Notes: generated by a model from the letters alone, not told the origin. Counted from the first letter of the stretch, positions 1-8,987 are shown. The stretch: 46,563 nucleotides of DNA from Acidobacteria subdivision 2 bacterium RH1 MAG20 (GCA_002197545.1 NFUO01000084.1:1-46563), one strand, 5' to 3'. Numbers and translations: made by a program.

Positions 1-1385
1 GCGGGCATCTTGGCTACGGTGAGAGCGCCGGGGCTGAGAACGTCTGCCGTTGGAGAGTACCAGTCGTAATACATCCCGGTGGCGTCTAGCGCCTGCGTTT
101 TCACTTGCGCCCAAAGCCAATAGTTGAACTGAGAGCCTTTCAGCCCTATTCCGGTGAGGCCGTAGGATGCCGGAACCATCGTACTCTGCACAACCGTCCA
201 CTGCGGCGATTGCGCGTGAGCCTGCTGCCATATCCCCTGCATGGTCGTTTCGAGAGAGCTCACCGAGCTTCCCGCCGCAAAATCGTTTTGCCCAACCTGC
301 AGGATCAGGAAGGTTGGAGTCCCGGCCGTGGCGGCGGCAACCGCGGCAAAGTCTGTGTTGAGCGTGGCGGCGCTTGTCTCAACACCCCACACCGTTCCAT
401 GGCCATAGATGTACGGCTCTCGCGCAAAATCCCAAATGCCCCAGTAGCTCGCATCGTAAGCAGTGCCGCACGAGGATGAGCATGTATAGGAGAGCGCGGT
501 TGGCGTGCTGAATGTGATGGAGGTTGAACTTGGGACGGTGGCGACCTGAAACGATCCGATCTGCGCGGCCTGAGCCCCCGTGTAGGATGGCGGCGCGGGC
601 CAGCTTGTCAGGGCGTGCATATCGATCGCGCCGCCCACGGAAAGCCCGTGCGCGGAAGCAAATGTGACCGTGCACACGGATGGTGAACTTCCGGCGCAGC
701 TTACGCTGCTGATTGCCGGGAGCGCCGTAGAGTTGGCATCGCTGTCGTCATAGAGGCCGGAGAAAGAGGCTATGACGTAAGACGTGGTTGGGGGGTTGTA
801 TTGCACGCCGGAGCCGCCCACTCCGGTTGCCGAGATCACGCCATTAGTGGCCGTGATGGTGGTGTTGTCCACTTTCGCCACGCCGAATGTGCTCGCTGAG
901 GCATAGGGAACCTGCACGCTCACGGAAGAGCCGCTGTGCTGCCAGAACAGATTCAGGTAGTTTGTCAGCGCCGCAGGAAGCGTGTCATTGAAGTTGGGAT
1001 TGGAGACAGAGGTTCCGTTTACACTGACGGATGTGCTGCCGCCTGTCAACGGCTCAGGGAAGCCGCTCACGCATAAGTACATCGTCGTCGTCGGCCAGCC
1101 AGAGAGAAAAACAGGCAGCGAACCGGAGCACGTGGTAGGAAGCGTCGGGTAATAGACCACTCCGCCGTAGCTTGGATTGACGACCCATTGCCACGAAAGA
1201 TTGTAGTAGCTGCACGTGTAAACGGTCGCGGGGCTTGTTCCGGTGTCTGTATAAATCTGCCCGGAGATTGACTGGCTGCAGACAGGCGGAGGCGGCGGAG
1301 TGTTGCCGCTGGTCTGCGCGTGAACAGCCAGCGGCGATAACACCATCCCGACAACCGCGAAGAGAATAACTTTCAGCATCTTCAT
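1..1385 (-). CDS. Tail fibre, N-terminal part with signal peptide and SGNH-like domain (continues at window right end)
   Basis: This is an open frame of 461 codons from ATG at 1385 that runs off base 1 without a stop. The N-terminus looks like a Sec signal peptide: basic MKMLK, a hydrophobic stretch, and VHA-Q as cleavage site. A Pro-rich linker and beta-rich Ser/Thr/Gly sequence follow. Near residue 370 the motif VGQND resembles SGNH/GDSL hydrolase block III (GxND). Between about residues 215 and 300 a GLSVGG-containing beta module interrupts. I see no canonical GDS block I and no DxxH block V in what is visible, so activity is doubtful. The leftover two bases at the edge plus base 46563 form an in-frame Ala codon leading into the fragment ending at 44295, so the full protein would be 1217 aa. 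SGNH domains on phage fibres usually trim host surface acyl groups; that role is inferred. Confidence 0.8.
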   Translation of the reverse strand, partial: MKMLKVILFAVVGMVLSPLAVHAQTSGNTPPPPPVCSQSISGQIYTDTGTSPATVYTCSYYNLSWQWVVNPSYGGVVYYPTLPTTCSGSLPVFLSGWPTTTMYLCVSGFPEPLTGGSTSVSVNGTSVSNPNFNDTLPAALTNYLNLFWQHSGSSVSVQVPYASASTFGVAKVDNTTITATNGVISATGVGGSGVQYNPPTTSYVIASFSGLYDDSDANSTALPAISSVSCAGSSPSVCTVTFASAHGLSVGGAIDMHALTSWPAPPSYTGAQAAQIGSFQVATVPSSTSITFSTPTALSYTCSSSCGTAYDASYWGIWDFAREPYIYGHGTVWGVETSAATLNTDFAAVAAATAGTPTFLILQVGQNDFAAGSSVSSLETTMQGIWQQAHAQSPQWTVVQSTMVPASYGLTGIGLKGSQFNYWLWAQVKTQALDATGMYYDWYSPTADVLSPGALTVAKMP

Positions 1386-1389
1386 TTCG

Positions 1390-2211
1390 TTACCCCAACC
1401 ATTCAAGTTGCGCAAAGACGTACGCCTGGTTGCTTCCTACCTGTCCTGCACTCACACTTACTGACGGAACAACAAGAAAAGCGGTAATCGTGTCTCCTGC
1501 CGCCAGAGAAACAACCGCTCCGAATGGAAGAGTCAGATTCCCGTCGCTGACTTGAGGGGCCTGGAAGCACTGCTTGGCAAAGGCCCCGTTGTGATAGACG
1601 GAAGTCGCAAACAGTTGTCCTGACGGAGCAGACAGCATTACAGAGCCGGTCAACCGATAGAGCCCAGCCCACAGCGCTGTAAAAACATGCCCTCCAGTAT
1701 TCCACATTCCAAGAGGATCGAACTCTACAGTATCGAATTGGATTGTTCCCCCCGGAGTGGCAATCGTCTGTTGTGCGCTTGCGTAGACGCTTGCAACAGC
1801 GCTTCCCGGAGTGTCGGGAACCCAGCCTGCTCCGCCCGTGTCAGGGTCTGTCACATTCGAGTCAACCGCGCTGCGCCAGTATCCTGAGCCGCTTGCCATC
1901 AGAACGCGAGAACCTTTCGGATATCCGCCCACAGCAGTAGAGAAAGCAGAAGAATAGGGAAATCCTGCTCCCGCGCACATCCAAACATCTACCGCCGACA
2001 TCTGGAATAGACCACCATTCATGTCCGCCTTGTTGGGGGGGATTCCTCCCGAAGCAACAGGTGTTGCGCAAAGCGGCGGAAATCCGTCAGTGTAGCTCGC
2101 AGCTCCGGGCGTGACACCTATCTGAGAAGGCACAGGAATAGGATTAGTTTTTGTGGAATCTCCGCTTGCCCACGGAAGGACAATTTGTGCCGGAGCGTTA
2201 GATAGCTGCAT
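1390..2211 (-). CDS. Tail fibre / receptor-binding protein with C1q-like C-terminus
   Basis: 273 aa. The N-terminal third (IPVPSQIGVTPGAASYTDGF, then GIPPNKADMNG and GYPKGSRV) matches the shaft or attachment region of fibre proteins found in many myoviruses, which is recognised from pattern memory. The C-terminal 120 residues (DTVEFDPLGMW, GLYRLTGSV, FAQLEWLG) have the jelly-roll strand pattern of C1q/TNF-like trimeric heads. No signal peptide is present, unlike the next fibre gene downstream. The start at 2211 overlaps the preceding small gene by 14 bp, as is common in this operon. It probably assembles as a trimer on the baseplate and binds the host surface. Confidence 0.75.
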   Translation of the reverse strand: MQLSNAPAQIVLPWASGDSTKTNPIPVPSQIGVTPGAASYTDGFPPLCATPVASGGIPPNKADMNGGLFQMSAVDVWMCAGAGFPYSSAFSTAVGGYPKGSRVLMASGSGYWRSAVDSNVTDPDTGGAGWVPDTPGSAVASVYASAQQTIATPGGTIQFDTVEFDPLGMWNTGGHVFTALWAGLYRLTGSVMLSAPSGQLFATSVYHNGAFAKQCFQAPQVSDGNLTLPFGAVVSLAAGDTITAFLVVPSVSVSAGQVGSNQAYVFAQLEWLG

Positions 2212-2404
2212 GTCTCTCCCTCATAAAGATTTCCATTGAGCGTTCAGTTCGGCGAATGGCCTCTGGATTTTTCTGCATTCTCTTTGCTCTATCGGAGCGA
2301 GCCACAGCCAGCGCCTTATCGCGGTTCTCAGCTCTCCATTTGGCTTTGCTTGCGCGCTCTATAGCTCGGGCTTTTTCGAGATTTCTATCACGCCATGTTT
2401 CCAT
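2198..2404 (-). CDS. Small basic helical protein
   Basis: 68 aa, very rich in Arg, Lys, Glu and Ala, predicted as one long helix. The pattern resembles the charged helices that precede or follow HNH or modular DNA-binding domains in phage mobile endonucleases, but there is no catalytic motif. It lies between the DUF2612 gene and the fibre gene, overlapping the latter by 14 bp. Function is unknown. It could be a fibre chaperone by position or a remnant of a mobile nuclease; neither is proven. Confidence 0.45.
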   Translation of the reverse strand: METWRDRNLEKARAIERASKAKWRAENRDKALAVARSDRAKRMQKNPEAIRRTERSMEIFMRERHAAI

Positions 2405-2416
2405 GATTTCCCTTCC

Positions 2417-2980
2417 TCACGATACTGCATAAATACCACTGACAAACGGTGCCTGATTGAAAGGAGCAGCCTCTGTCATTCCCTGAAAGCCGAAGACCGG
2501 AAAAACAGTATTGATGATTGATCCGCCTACTCCTGCTGGCCTTAAAAGAATGCCGCTTTTGGTGAGTATTGTAATCTCATAAGGCTCAAGAGCAAACTCG
2601 AACATATAGCGTATCTGCATGTTTCCGAGGTCGTTTACATACGCCCTGCCACGCGTTGCTGCCCAGTTGGTGAGAAGCGTGTTAATCGAGTAGGAGGTAG
2701 CACGAGAAATGTTGGCAAGCGCCTTCAGGAGAATCAACTCAAGGAACTGTGCGTCGGTGAGGACTGTTGCCGGAGTTGTAGGAATGGTGCGCGACACACC
2801 AACAATGCGTCCCCAGATGTCTAAGCCAAATCCCGTTGCTGTTGCTACATCCCAGATGTGAACGTAGAAGTTGTCGATGTCTGCGGAAGGGTCAACAGCG
2901 CCATTGAACGAACTGATGAGAGCGAGAATCGCCTCACTGTTCCCGTACTGACTGATAACGGTCTGTTCGTAGTTGTTCAT
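2417..2980 (-). CDS. DUF2612-type baseplate protein (gpI-like position)
   Basis: 187 aa. The N-terminal half (DNFYVHIWDVATATGFGLDI, WGRIVGV, FLELILLKALANIS) is characteristic of the DUF2612 family, which lies directly after the baseplate J-like protein in myoviruses. The order J-like protein, this gene, then fibre corresponds to the P2 J-I-H order, so it is likely the wedge or fibre-attachment protein of the baseplate. The start at 2980 lies 7 bp after the J-like stop. The C-terminal glycine-rich end may contact the fibre. Confidence 0.75.
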   Translation of the reverse strand: MNNYEQTVISQYGNSEAILALISSFNGAVDPSADIDNFYVHIWDVATATGFGLDIWGRIVGVSRTIPTTPATVLTDAQFLELILLKALANISRATSYSINTLLTNWAATRGRAYVNDLGNMQIRYMFEFALEPYEITILTKSGILLRPAGVGGSIINTVFPVFGFQGMTEAAPFNQAPFVSGIYAVS

Positions 2981-2987
2981 AGTCGAA

Positions 2988-4199
2988 TTAGACCGCCGTC
3001 ACCGTGATGTCGGATATGCTAAGGGTCGGTTGCTGGTCAATTCCCATTGTCACATCGTAGACACTTCCCGGAGCTGTCAGCCCAACTAAGATGCTCAACA
3101 ACGAGATACCAGGAACGGCAGCAATGACTGCCCCATAGTAGCTGCTGGCAAGAATCAGTGAGGCGATTCCTGCGGGCGTATTGTTGTTCTGCCCATTGAA
3201 CTGGGCAATAACGGCGTTCTGAATGAGGGTCGCATAGTCAGACGGAAGAGTCGCCGCATTCTGCACGGTAACCGCAAAATAAACAGGTGTGGCTGTGGGA
3301 ATGTTGAACGTCACCTGGTAGGCAGGCTGAGGAGCAGAATAGCGGGTATCGTACACCGTCTCGGTCGTGTTCCCGTTATAGTTGCAGCCCGAGTCTTTGG
3401 CGTTCCAAATGGCCTGCGCAATCGCGCTCGCCAGCCCCCCCGCTGCGGCCACGTACACCGAATGCGGCAGGAGAGGATAGTTGGTAGCCCCGTAGTTCAC
3501 TGTGTTGCCGGAAGGGTTGTCGATAACGTAGCAATCGAGCACCCCGGCCACCGCGTAGACATTCGCAAAAATTGCGTCTGTGGTTCCATGACTATTGAGC
3601 GCAACTGAGTTCTTGCGACGAAGCTCGAATGCTTGCGGACTTTCCACGTAAGAACCAAGAATCCCAGCCCCGGCGTTGGTCACAGTATCCCACCCGGGGA
3701 CAGACCTATAGATCTGCGAAAGCGCCCCAATCGAACACGGAATAGGCCCTGTTGCAACGTTGGCAAATTCTGCCGGGATAGTTCCTGCCGGTCCAATCGT
3801 TACCGCTCCAAGCAGTTGATAGATGTTTTCAGAGGTGTCAAGAGCAAGAACCCCAGCAGGTATGTAGGTTCCAGGAAGTCCGCCAATTGTCGCAATGACA
3901 ACCGTCGAGGTCGCCGCCTGACGGGTCATAAAGTAGATTCGTCCGATGGCATCCTGGAAGCGCCCTTCGGCGTAGAGCGGGTCAACCTGATTTGCGAAGT
4001 ACGCGATAGCGCTGTTCTTGTCTGAAATGATTGCTGATTCGCTCGATGCAATCTGCCCCTGTGGAGCTTCCAGCGCCGGATTTACCCCGCCGCCAAGGGC
4101 GTTGTCAATGTCTTCCTGACGACCGGCAAGAATCGCCGCATCAGTCGGAAGAACGACGCCCTCTGGCGTCCAGACAATCGGCGGTACAGAAGTGCTCAT
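2988..4199 (-). CDS. Baseplate J-like protein
   Basis: 403 aa. Typical features of the baseplate J (P2 gpJ / Mu gp47) family: an N-terminal helical segment with DKNSAIAYFANQVDPLYAEG and GRIYF, a central beta region with AGTIPAEFANVATGPIP, and the FELRRKNSVALNSHGT motif. These proteins form the wedge ring that triggers sheath contraction. The start overlaps the stop of the gp25-like gene by one base at 4199, consistent with a coupled baseplate operon. Confidence 0.88.
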   Translation of the reverse strand: MSTSVPPIVWTPEGVVLPTDAAILAGRQEDIDNALGGGVNPALEAPQGQIASSESAIISDKNSAIAYFANQVDPLYAEGRFQDAIGRIYFMTRQAATSTVVIATIGGLPGTYIPAGVLALDTSENIYQLLGAVTIGPAGTIPAEFANVATGPIPCSIGALSQIYRSVPGWDTVTNAGAGILGSYVESPQAFELRRKNSVALNSHGTTDAIFANVYAVAGVLDCYVIDNPSGNTVNYGATNYPLLPHSVYVAAAGGLASAIAQAIWNAKDSGCNYNGNTTETVYDTRYSAPQPAYQVTFNIPTATPVYFAVTVQNAATLPSDYATLIQNAVIAQFNGQNNNTPAGIASLILASSYYGAVIAAVPGISLLSILVGLTAPGSVYDVTMGIDQQPTLSISDITVTAV

Positions 4200-4549
4200 T
4201 AGAAATTCACCGTCGTACTACTTCCGTCGCTGGTTGTGAACTGCACCTGTCCGCTTACTTCGCGGGCTGCAATTGAGGTGATAACCGTGTTGGCCTTTAC
4301 GACTCCCGGGACCGTCAAAGCCGCTGCGTCAAGAGCCGATGCAATCTGAGAAATTGAGGGGTTATACCCAAGAAACTGTTGCCAGTATGGAACGCCTTTC
4401 GATGTGTCGTACCAGAGTTCACCCAGAAAAAGACGTATGGCGCTAGCAACGTCCTGAGCAACTGCGTAGGGAGGAGCGGCCAACGCGATGTTGCCGTTGG
4501 AATCGAGAACCAAATCCCACGCCACCGTGTCCAGAAGCAGAGTATTCAT
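4199..4549 (-). CDS. gp25-like baseplate wedge protein
   Basis: 116 aa from ATG at 4549; a TTG at 4561 overlapping the preceding stop is the alternative start. The sequence AQDVASAIRLFLGELWYDTS followed by GVPYWQQ is the core pattern of phage proteins in the gp25/W baseplate family, where the helix docks onto the sheath. Its place between the spike and baseplate J matches the usual myovirus order. Assignment rests on motif and synteny. Confidence 0.7.
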   Translation of the reverse strand: MNTLLLDTVAWDLVLDSNGNIALAAPPYAVAQDVASAIRLFLGELWYDTSKGVPYWQQFLGYNPSISQIASALDAAALTVPGVVKANTVITSIAAREVSGQVQFTTSDGSSTTVNF

Positions 4550-4557
4550 CGGCGAAC

Positions 4558-5229
4558 TCAAATCGGCCCTCCTGTGTCGGAACCACCGCTCGTCACGCCG
4601 CTGTGTACATGGCTGTCGAGGCTGATTCCGTTGCCCTTGACATCCTCGGTGACGGTAAGAGACTGACTCATTGTGGCATTACCTCCGGTCTGTTGCAATG
4701 CTCCATTGAGGACAATGTTCGGAGCCTGGAGGGTAATCGTTCCCGGAGAAACGATAGTGATTCCGCTTGAGTTGAACTGGACAAATTGAGAGGGAGAGCC
4801 GTTAAGCAGTCCTCCGAGGTACATCCCGTCACCAAAATCATGTGTCCTGAAACTTCCGGGATTGCTCTGCGCCTTGGTGCTTTTGACGTTTGTGATGTCT
4901 CGGCTGGCGAATACTGCGATTCCTATGTCGCCGGGAGCTGGGTCAAGAATGACGGCATTTGCACCACCTTGAACCCGAAGGTAGGGAAGGCCGTACATTG
5001 TGACGTGGGGAGTTGCCACCATTTGACCGCTAATCTGGTTCACCAGAATCTGTACATCTACCGTCCCGACCGGGGAAGCGTCTCCGTCGTTCGAGCATGC
5101 AATCACCTTGACGATGGTCGCCGTCTGCACCTTGGCGAGAGCCTGCTGGATAACGAAGAGAAGATTGTTGTGAACGCCCCAAAGACTGAAGGGCTGCAAC
5201 ATTCCAGCGGGATTGAGAGTTGAACCCAT
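4558..5229 (-). CDS. Central baseplate spike protein (Gp138-N/gpV-like)
   Basis: 223 aa. The N-terminal 100 residues resemble the OB-fold of Gp138-type spikes (VIACSNDGDASPVGTVDVQI, then LPYLRVQGG, then PGDIGIAVFASRDI). After residue 140 comes a beta-prism stretch (ITIVSPGTITLQAPNIVLNG). The end carries HVHSGVTSGG...GGPI, the HxH apex motif that binds an iron ion at the tip of membrane-piercing spikes in P2 and phi92. The protein should be the needle at the centre of the baseplate that punctures the outer membrane. Confidence 0.85.
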   Translation of the reverse strand: MGSTLNPAGMLQPFSLWGVHNNLLFVIQQALAKVQTATIVKVIACSNDGDASPVGTVDVQILVNQISGQMVATPHVTMYGLPYLRVQGGANAVILDPAPGDIGIAVFASRDITNVKSTKAQSNPGSFRTHDFGDGMYLGGLLNGSPSQFVQFNSSGITIVSPGTITLQAPNIVLNGALQQTGGNATMSQSLTVTEDVKGNGISLDSHVHSGVTSGGSDTGGPI

Positions 5230-6167
5230 CAGGACCCCACAAAGGCAGCCCCGGTTGTAGGCGAGACTGCGTTTACGCAGGTTTTCCAGGGGCCGTTCGG
5301 AGTTTGGCTGGAAAGCTGGTGCGACATTGAAACCACAATCCAGGTTCCCTTGGCCTTTGGAATGGAAGAATCCATCTGAATTGGACCGCCAAATGTCAGC
5401 GCTGGGTTAAAAAGAGTCTCGAAATTCACTCCCATGTTGTTGAACACTGGGTATTCCTGAAGCCCGGTCTGCGGAGAAATCAACGGAGCTGCAGTTTTTC
5501 TTGCAGTGCCGTAAGGAGCAATTGCAAGTGTATTCGGAGCGCCGCTGTCCAGGTACATCCAGAATTTATAAGCCTGCATGAGGGAACGGGCCTGCTCCAT
5601 CAGGGTATTTCCCCAGTAGGAACCCTTCGCAACCGCAGCCGTTACTCCGTTGTTTTCAAAGTTGTAGCCCATTGCTTTGGCAATCTGGCCCATCACTGTT
5701 GCGACATCAGTATTCACTGCAACGCTGAGCGGCCCGGTGGGCTGAACAAGAGCGAGGTAGCCTATTTGCGACTGAAGGTAAAGAAACGTCTCTGGCATTG
5801 AGGTGTAATCGCCCCAGCAATTGAGTAAATCGCCGTTATAGACAAGCGTTTCCTGCGTTCCGTCCACTGCGAAGACCTGAATTGTGTTGAAGGCAAAAGA
5901 CGACCCGGAAGGACTTACGACCAGGTTGTCCCAGAGAAGACTCGTAAGCGTGTTCATATCAGCAGATGTCACGCCGAATATCTGCGCATGCAACGTTCCC
6001 ATCATCGCGCCGCCGGCATTGTCGATGTAAACGGACGCGCGTAGTCCCTGAAGCGTAATTGTGTTGAATGTCTGGCCTCCAGAAGCAAAAGGAACGCGCT
6101 GATTCGCCAGTGTAATCACAAACTTGAGGTCTTTAGGATTCTGGAAGGAGCTAGGCGACGACGCCAT
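5229..6167 (-). CDS. Baseplate hub protein (gpD/gp44-like)
   Basis: 312 aa from ATG at 6167; longer upstream frames exist but lie over the preceding gene. The sequence has the hub pattern: an N-terminal beta domain (FNTITLQGLRASVYIDNAGG), a SADMNTLTSLLWDN segment, then a C-terminal domain ending near TWIVVSMSHQLSSQTPNGPW, which resembles the interlocking beta-barrel of tail hub proteins. It precedes the spike gene with a one-base overlap, as expected for the ring to which the spike is attached. It overlaps the plug gene by 17 bp. Confidence 0.65.
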   Translation of the reverse strand: MASSPSSFQNPKDLKFVITLANQRVPFASGGQTFNTITLQGLRASVYIDNAGGAMMGTLHAQIFGVTSADMNTLTSLLWDNLVVSPSGSSFAFNTIQVFAVDGTQETLVYNGDLLNCWGDYTSMPETFLYLQSQIGYLALVQPTGPLSVAVNTDVATVMGQIAKAMGYNFENNGVTAAVAKGSYWGNTLMEQARSLMQAYKFWMYLDSGAPNTLAIAPYGTARKTAAPLISPQTGLQEYPVFNNMGVNFETLFNPALTFGGPIQMDSSIPKAKGTWIVVSMSHQLSSQTPNGPWKTCVNAVSPTTGAAFVGS

Positions 6168-6471
6168 ACGCCTCCAAGTCTGCCGCATCCAGATAAAGCA
6201 TCTGCCAGCGGCTTCCCAGCCCCGTATAAATCGGGTCGTCCGTCCCCTGCGTATCGAAAAACACCAGCCATCCTGCAAATCCAAGGTAGGAAGTGGGAGC
6301 CAGCGAAACAAGATTCTTAGCCTGCACAGCGTAGGCAATCTGCGTTCCATTCACGGCGAGGTCGAAGAACATGCACTGGTTCTTGACGTACACAGAAATG
6401 ACGCAGGCTTGTCCGTCCAGCACAACCTGTGTTTGCTGCGACGCGACGGGCTGGAGAAAGACTTCCTGCAT
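6151..6471 (-). CDS. Baseplate plug protein (Pam3 gp18-like, DUF6983-type)
   Basis: 106 aa. The start at 6471 is set by an ATGA overlap with the stop of the Dit-like gene. The small beta protein reads VASQQTQVVLDGQACVISV, then LVSLAPTSYLGFAGWLVFFD, then IYTGLGSRWQMLYL, ending LEAYG. This is the pattern of the small plug family between Dit-like and hub proteins in simple myovirus baseplates. It probably seals the tail lumen next to the hub. Confidence 0.7.
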   Translation of the reverse strand: MQEVFLQPVASQQTQVVLDGQACVISVYVKNQCMFFDLAVNGTQIAYAVQAKNLVSLAPTSYLGFAGWLVFFDTQGTDDPIYTGLGSRWQMLYLDAADLEAYGVVA

Positions 6472-7172
6472 CACTGAAGCCCCAGTAGGTTTCCAGTGGC
6501 AATCTGCGCCAGCCACGAGGTAGGCGGCGCCGATGTCTGCGTGATGCCATTCTGCACCGGAGCGGCAGCACTTGGAGACTGTGGAGAGGGGAGCGACCCG
6601 TTGCTCAGTTGCGCTGTCACCTGAAGAATCTGCTTCAAAGATACTTCAACGATGAGCATGGTCGCGCCGCGCGTGGCCGAACGCTGGTAGCTGTACCGCT
6701 CAATCGTGCAAGCCCCGCTTTTACCGCTGTAGGATGCGTCCGGAGTGTAGACATTCCAAAGGTCGGTCGAACTGCACGCATCGTCGATGGCTTTCAGGAA
6801 CGCGATTTTCTCGCCTTCGGTACCGCTCATGGCCAGCGTGACAACTGGGTTATAAGGCTGAAAAACCTTGTTGAAACTGGCAAACGCTGCTCCCTGATTC
6901 GTTCTGTTCGCCTCAATCGGGAAGTTGCTTACGTCCATTGAACGATTCATTCCGAAGGTGAGAACGGAGAGCGTCCCTCCCTCAGTTGGCGTATAGATGG
7001 ACTTGTTGGCGGGAGAGTAGATTCCCCACGGGAGCTCGTTCGGAGACTGGTTAATCATCCAGTCCTGGGAAGACGCGAGACTGATGTTGATGCTTGGAGA
7101 ACCAGAAGACACGCGCGGGATAATCGGAACCCCTGGATAATTCGGGACATTCGGAAATGGAATCGTAGGCAT
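6471..7172 (-). CDS. Dit-like distal tail / baseplate protein
   Basis: 233 aa. The N-terminal 170 residues form a beta-rich domain (FGMNRSMDVSNFPIEANRT, QGAAFASFNKVFQPYNPVVT) typical of the Dit-like N-terminal domain of Mu-type and simple myovirus baseplates. The C-terminal 50 residues are a Pro/Ser/Ala-rich flexible tail. It follows the tape measure gene with no gap (start 7172, tape measure stop 7173) and is coupled to the plug gene. It should form the ring joining tail tube and hub. Confidence 0.7.
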   Translation of the reverse strand: MPTIPFPNVPNYPGVPIIPRVSSGSPSINISLASSQDWMINQSPNELPWGIYSPANKSIYTPTEGGTLSVLTFGMNRSMDVSNFPIEANRTNQGAAFASFNKVFQPYNPVVTLAMSGTEGEKIAFLKAIDDACSSTDLWNVYTPDASYSGKSGACTIERYSYQRSATRGATMLIVEVSLKQILQVTAQLSNGSLPSPQSPSAAAPVQNGITQTSAPPTSWLAQIATGNLLGLQ

Positions 7173-8987
7173 CTAGGGCATCAACCCCGCGTTCTGCTGG
7201 GTAAGAAGCGTAGTCCAGTCCATGCCGCGAGCCATTGAAGGCGTCATCGTTCCACTGCCTGCTGGATTCTGGAGATTGATGCTCCCGATATTTGTCACCC
7301 TGCTATTGTCATTGCTCGTGCTGCTGCTGCTCATAGCCGATGAGACGGATGCCGGAACACGTGAGGCGTTTGAGACTCCATTGAGAATTGAAGAGCCCGT
7401 CTGCCAGCGGGCAATGGCTTGTGCTTGAGACAGGCCAGCATATCCCCTCGTTCCCAAGAGAGCCTCGGCAGCCATGAAGCCGGTCCGGTCGTCTGGAAAC
7501 ACAGCGATTTTCTTTCCACCTGCCGCAAGAACGTATCCGGTGGCCCCATGCGCTTTGGCAAAGGCTCCGTATTCAATGTCTGTAGGATTGTGAGCTTTCT
7601 GCGGGATATTCTCCTTGGCGGTCGAGGAAAGATGTGAACCTCTCCCCGAAGCGTTTGGCACGTACCCAGAACGTGATGCGTAGAAGCCTTCTTTCTGCGC
7701 GATGATTTGAGCGAGCTTTCTTGTGCTGGCATTGGTGCCTGAAATCTGGTGGTCAGGATGGGCTTTGTTGTACGCTGCAATCGCCGCGTCTTCCGCCTTG
7801 GACTGCGCTCCGGGGCTCGTGTCGATACCCATAGCCTTAGCCGCGCGGTCGTACCACTTTCCAAGCCACTCCCATGCGCCCTTGATGGAGTCCGCCAAAT
7901 CGTTCCATGCGCCCTTGGCCGCCTGAATCATCCCCGTCCAGCCGCTCCAGTCGAAGTAGCTCTTGCCGCCTTCAGACCACACCTTGTAGTCGTTCCACAG
8001 CAGCAGAATGGCTCCGCCAAGAGCGGCGACAATCGCTACCACCGACAGAACCGGCAAAGCAGCCTCGATAGCGCCCACCAGCGCCGTCCATGCGAAGGTC
8101 AGGGCACTCAGAGCCGTTCCGAGGCTGGCGACACCGGCAAGAGCCGCTGCGAGCCCTGCAATGATGGCTACAAGGCGTTCGTGACGCTGCGCCCAGCCGC
8201 CGATTTCCTGAAGAACCGAGAGAAACTTTTCGAGGTAGGGGGTTACCTTGTAGAGCAGGTCATAGCCGATTTTTACAAGCTGGAGTTCGAGGTCCGTAAA
8301 TCCTCGCTTCAATTCCGCCGCAGATTTTGCCTCTCCCGCTGTCGGGCCAAACTTCCCGGTTCGGCCTAGCGCGGACTGAACAGCTCCCGGTCCTTGCAAA
8401 ATCAGGTTCATCACATCTTCGGGAATCCCGCTTGCCGTTCCGAAGCTGAAGGCTACTTTGCGGTCCATCCCAGCAAACCGCTTGGAAAGGTCTACCATGA
8501 TTTGACTGAAGGGTTCGCGGAAGTTGATGCCAAGACGGGCAAACAAAGGAAGCAATTGTGGCATCTTGCCGGTAAGAAGCTCTCCCGGCATCGATGCAAT
8601 CGTTCGCATGAAGTTCTGGATTGTTCCTTTGCTACCGCCAATCTCCTGCGCCGCTGCTCCCCACGCAAACAGCTTTTGCGTGTTCATCTCCAGATTGCGC
8701 GAAAGGAAATAGAGTTGGGTATTCGTCTCGATGGTGTCTTTGACAAACGAACGAATAGCGATGCTTCCGCCGACGAGCGCGAGAAATGACCCCATTTTCT
8801 GAGAAAGGACGGTTAGTTCGGAGGCAGTGCCCTTGGAGGCTTTGCCGATGTCTTTTACGCCACTCTCAGTCTTTGATGCGGCCTTTTCCAAGTCGGCGAG
8901 TTTGCTGCGAACTCCGGGAGCCTTGGAGTCCACGTCCTTCGAGTCGAGTCCGAGGGTCACAATCAAACTGTCGATGATTGTCGGCAT
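7173..8987 (-). CDS. Tail tape measure protein with C-terminal lysozyme-like segment
   Basis: 604 aa. The N-terminal 90 residues are Lys/Ser-rich and helical. Hydrophobic membrane-like stretches lie around residues 265-340 (LVAIIAGLAAALAGVASLG, SVVAIVAALGGAILLLW). Around residues 425-530 a compact region (KLAQIIAQKEGFY, NPTDIEYGAFAKAHGATGY, IAVFPDDRTGFMAAEALL) resembles the muralytic modules embedded in tape measures. It follows the frameshifted tail chaperones, as in nearly all tailed phages. At about 600 residues it predicts a short tail of roughly 90 nm by the usual 0.15 nm per residue rule. Confidence 0.85.
   Translation of the reverse strand: MPTIIDSLIVTLGLDSKDVDSKAPGVRSKLADLEKAASKTESGVKDIGKASKGTASELTVLSQKMGSFLALVGGSIAIRSFVKDTIETNTQLYFLSRNLEMNTQKLFAWGAAAQEIGGSKGTIQNFMRTIASMPGELLTGKMPQLLPLFARLGINFREPFSQIMVDLSKRFAGMDRKVAFSFGTASGIPEDVMNLILQGPGAVQSALGRTGKFGPTAGEAKSAAELKRGFTDLELQLVKIGYDLLYKVTPYLEKFLSVLQEIGGWAQRHERLVAIIAGLAAALAGVASLGTALSALTFAWTALVGAIEAALPVLSVVAIVAALGGAILLLWNDYKVWSEGGKSYFDWSGWTGMIQAAKGAWNDLADSIKGAWEWLGKWYDRAAKAMGIDTSPGAQSKAEDAAIAAYNKAHPDHQISGTNASTRKLAQIIAQKEGFYASRSGYVPNASGRGSHLSSTAKENIPQKAHNPTDIEYGAFAKAHGATGYVLAAGGKKIAVFPDDRTGFMAAEALLGTRGYAGLSQAQAIARWQTGSSILNGVSNASRVPASVSSAMSSSSTSNDNSRVTNIGSINLQNPAGSGTMTPSMARGMDWTTLLTQQNAGLMP

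Noticed and set aside
1403..1705. Minus-strand frame overlapping the C1q-like fibre
   Set aside because: Shadow in another frame with Cys/Arg-rich random-like composition.
5229..6350. Longer start for the baseplate hub gene
   Set aside because: The extra 61 residues are Arg/Trp-rich out-of-frame sequence lying over the plug gene; ATG at 6167 gives the family-like start.
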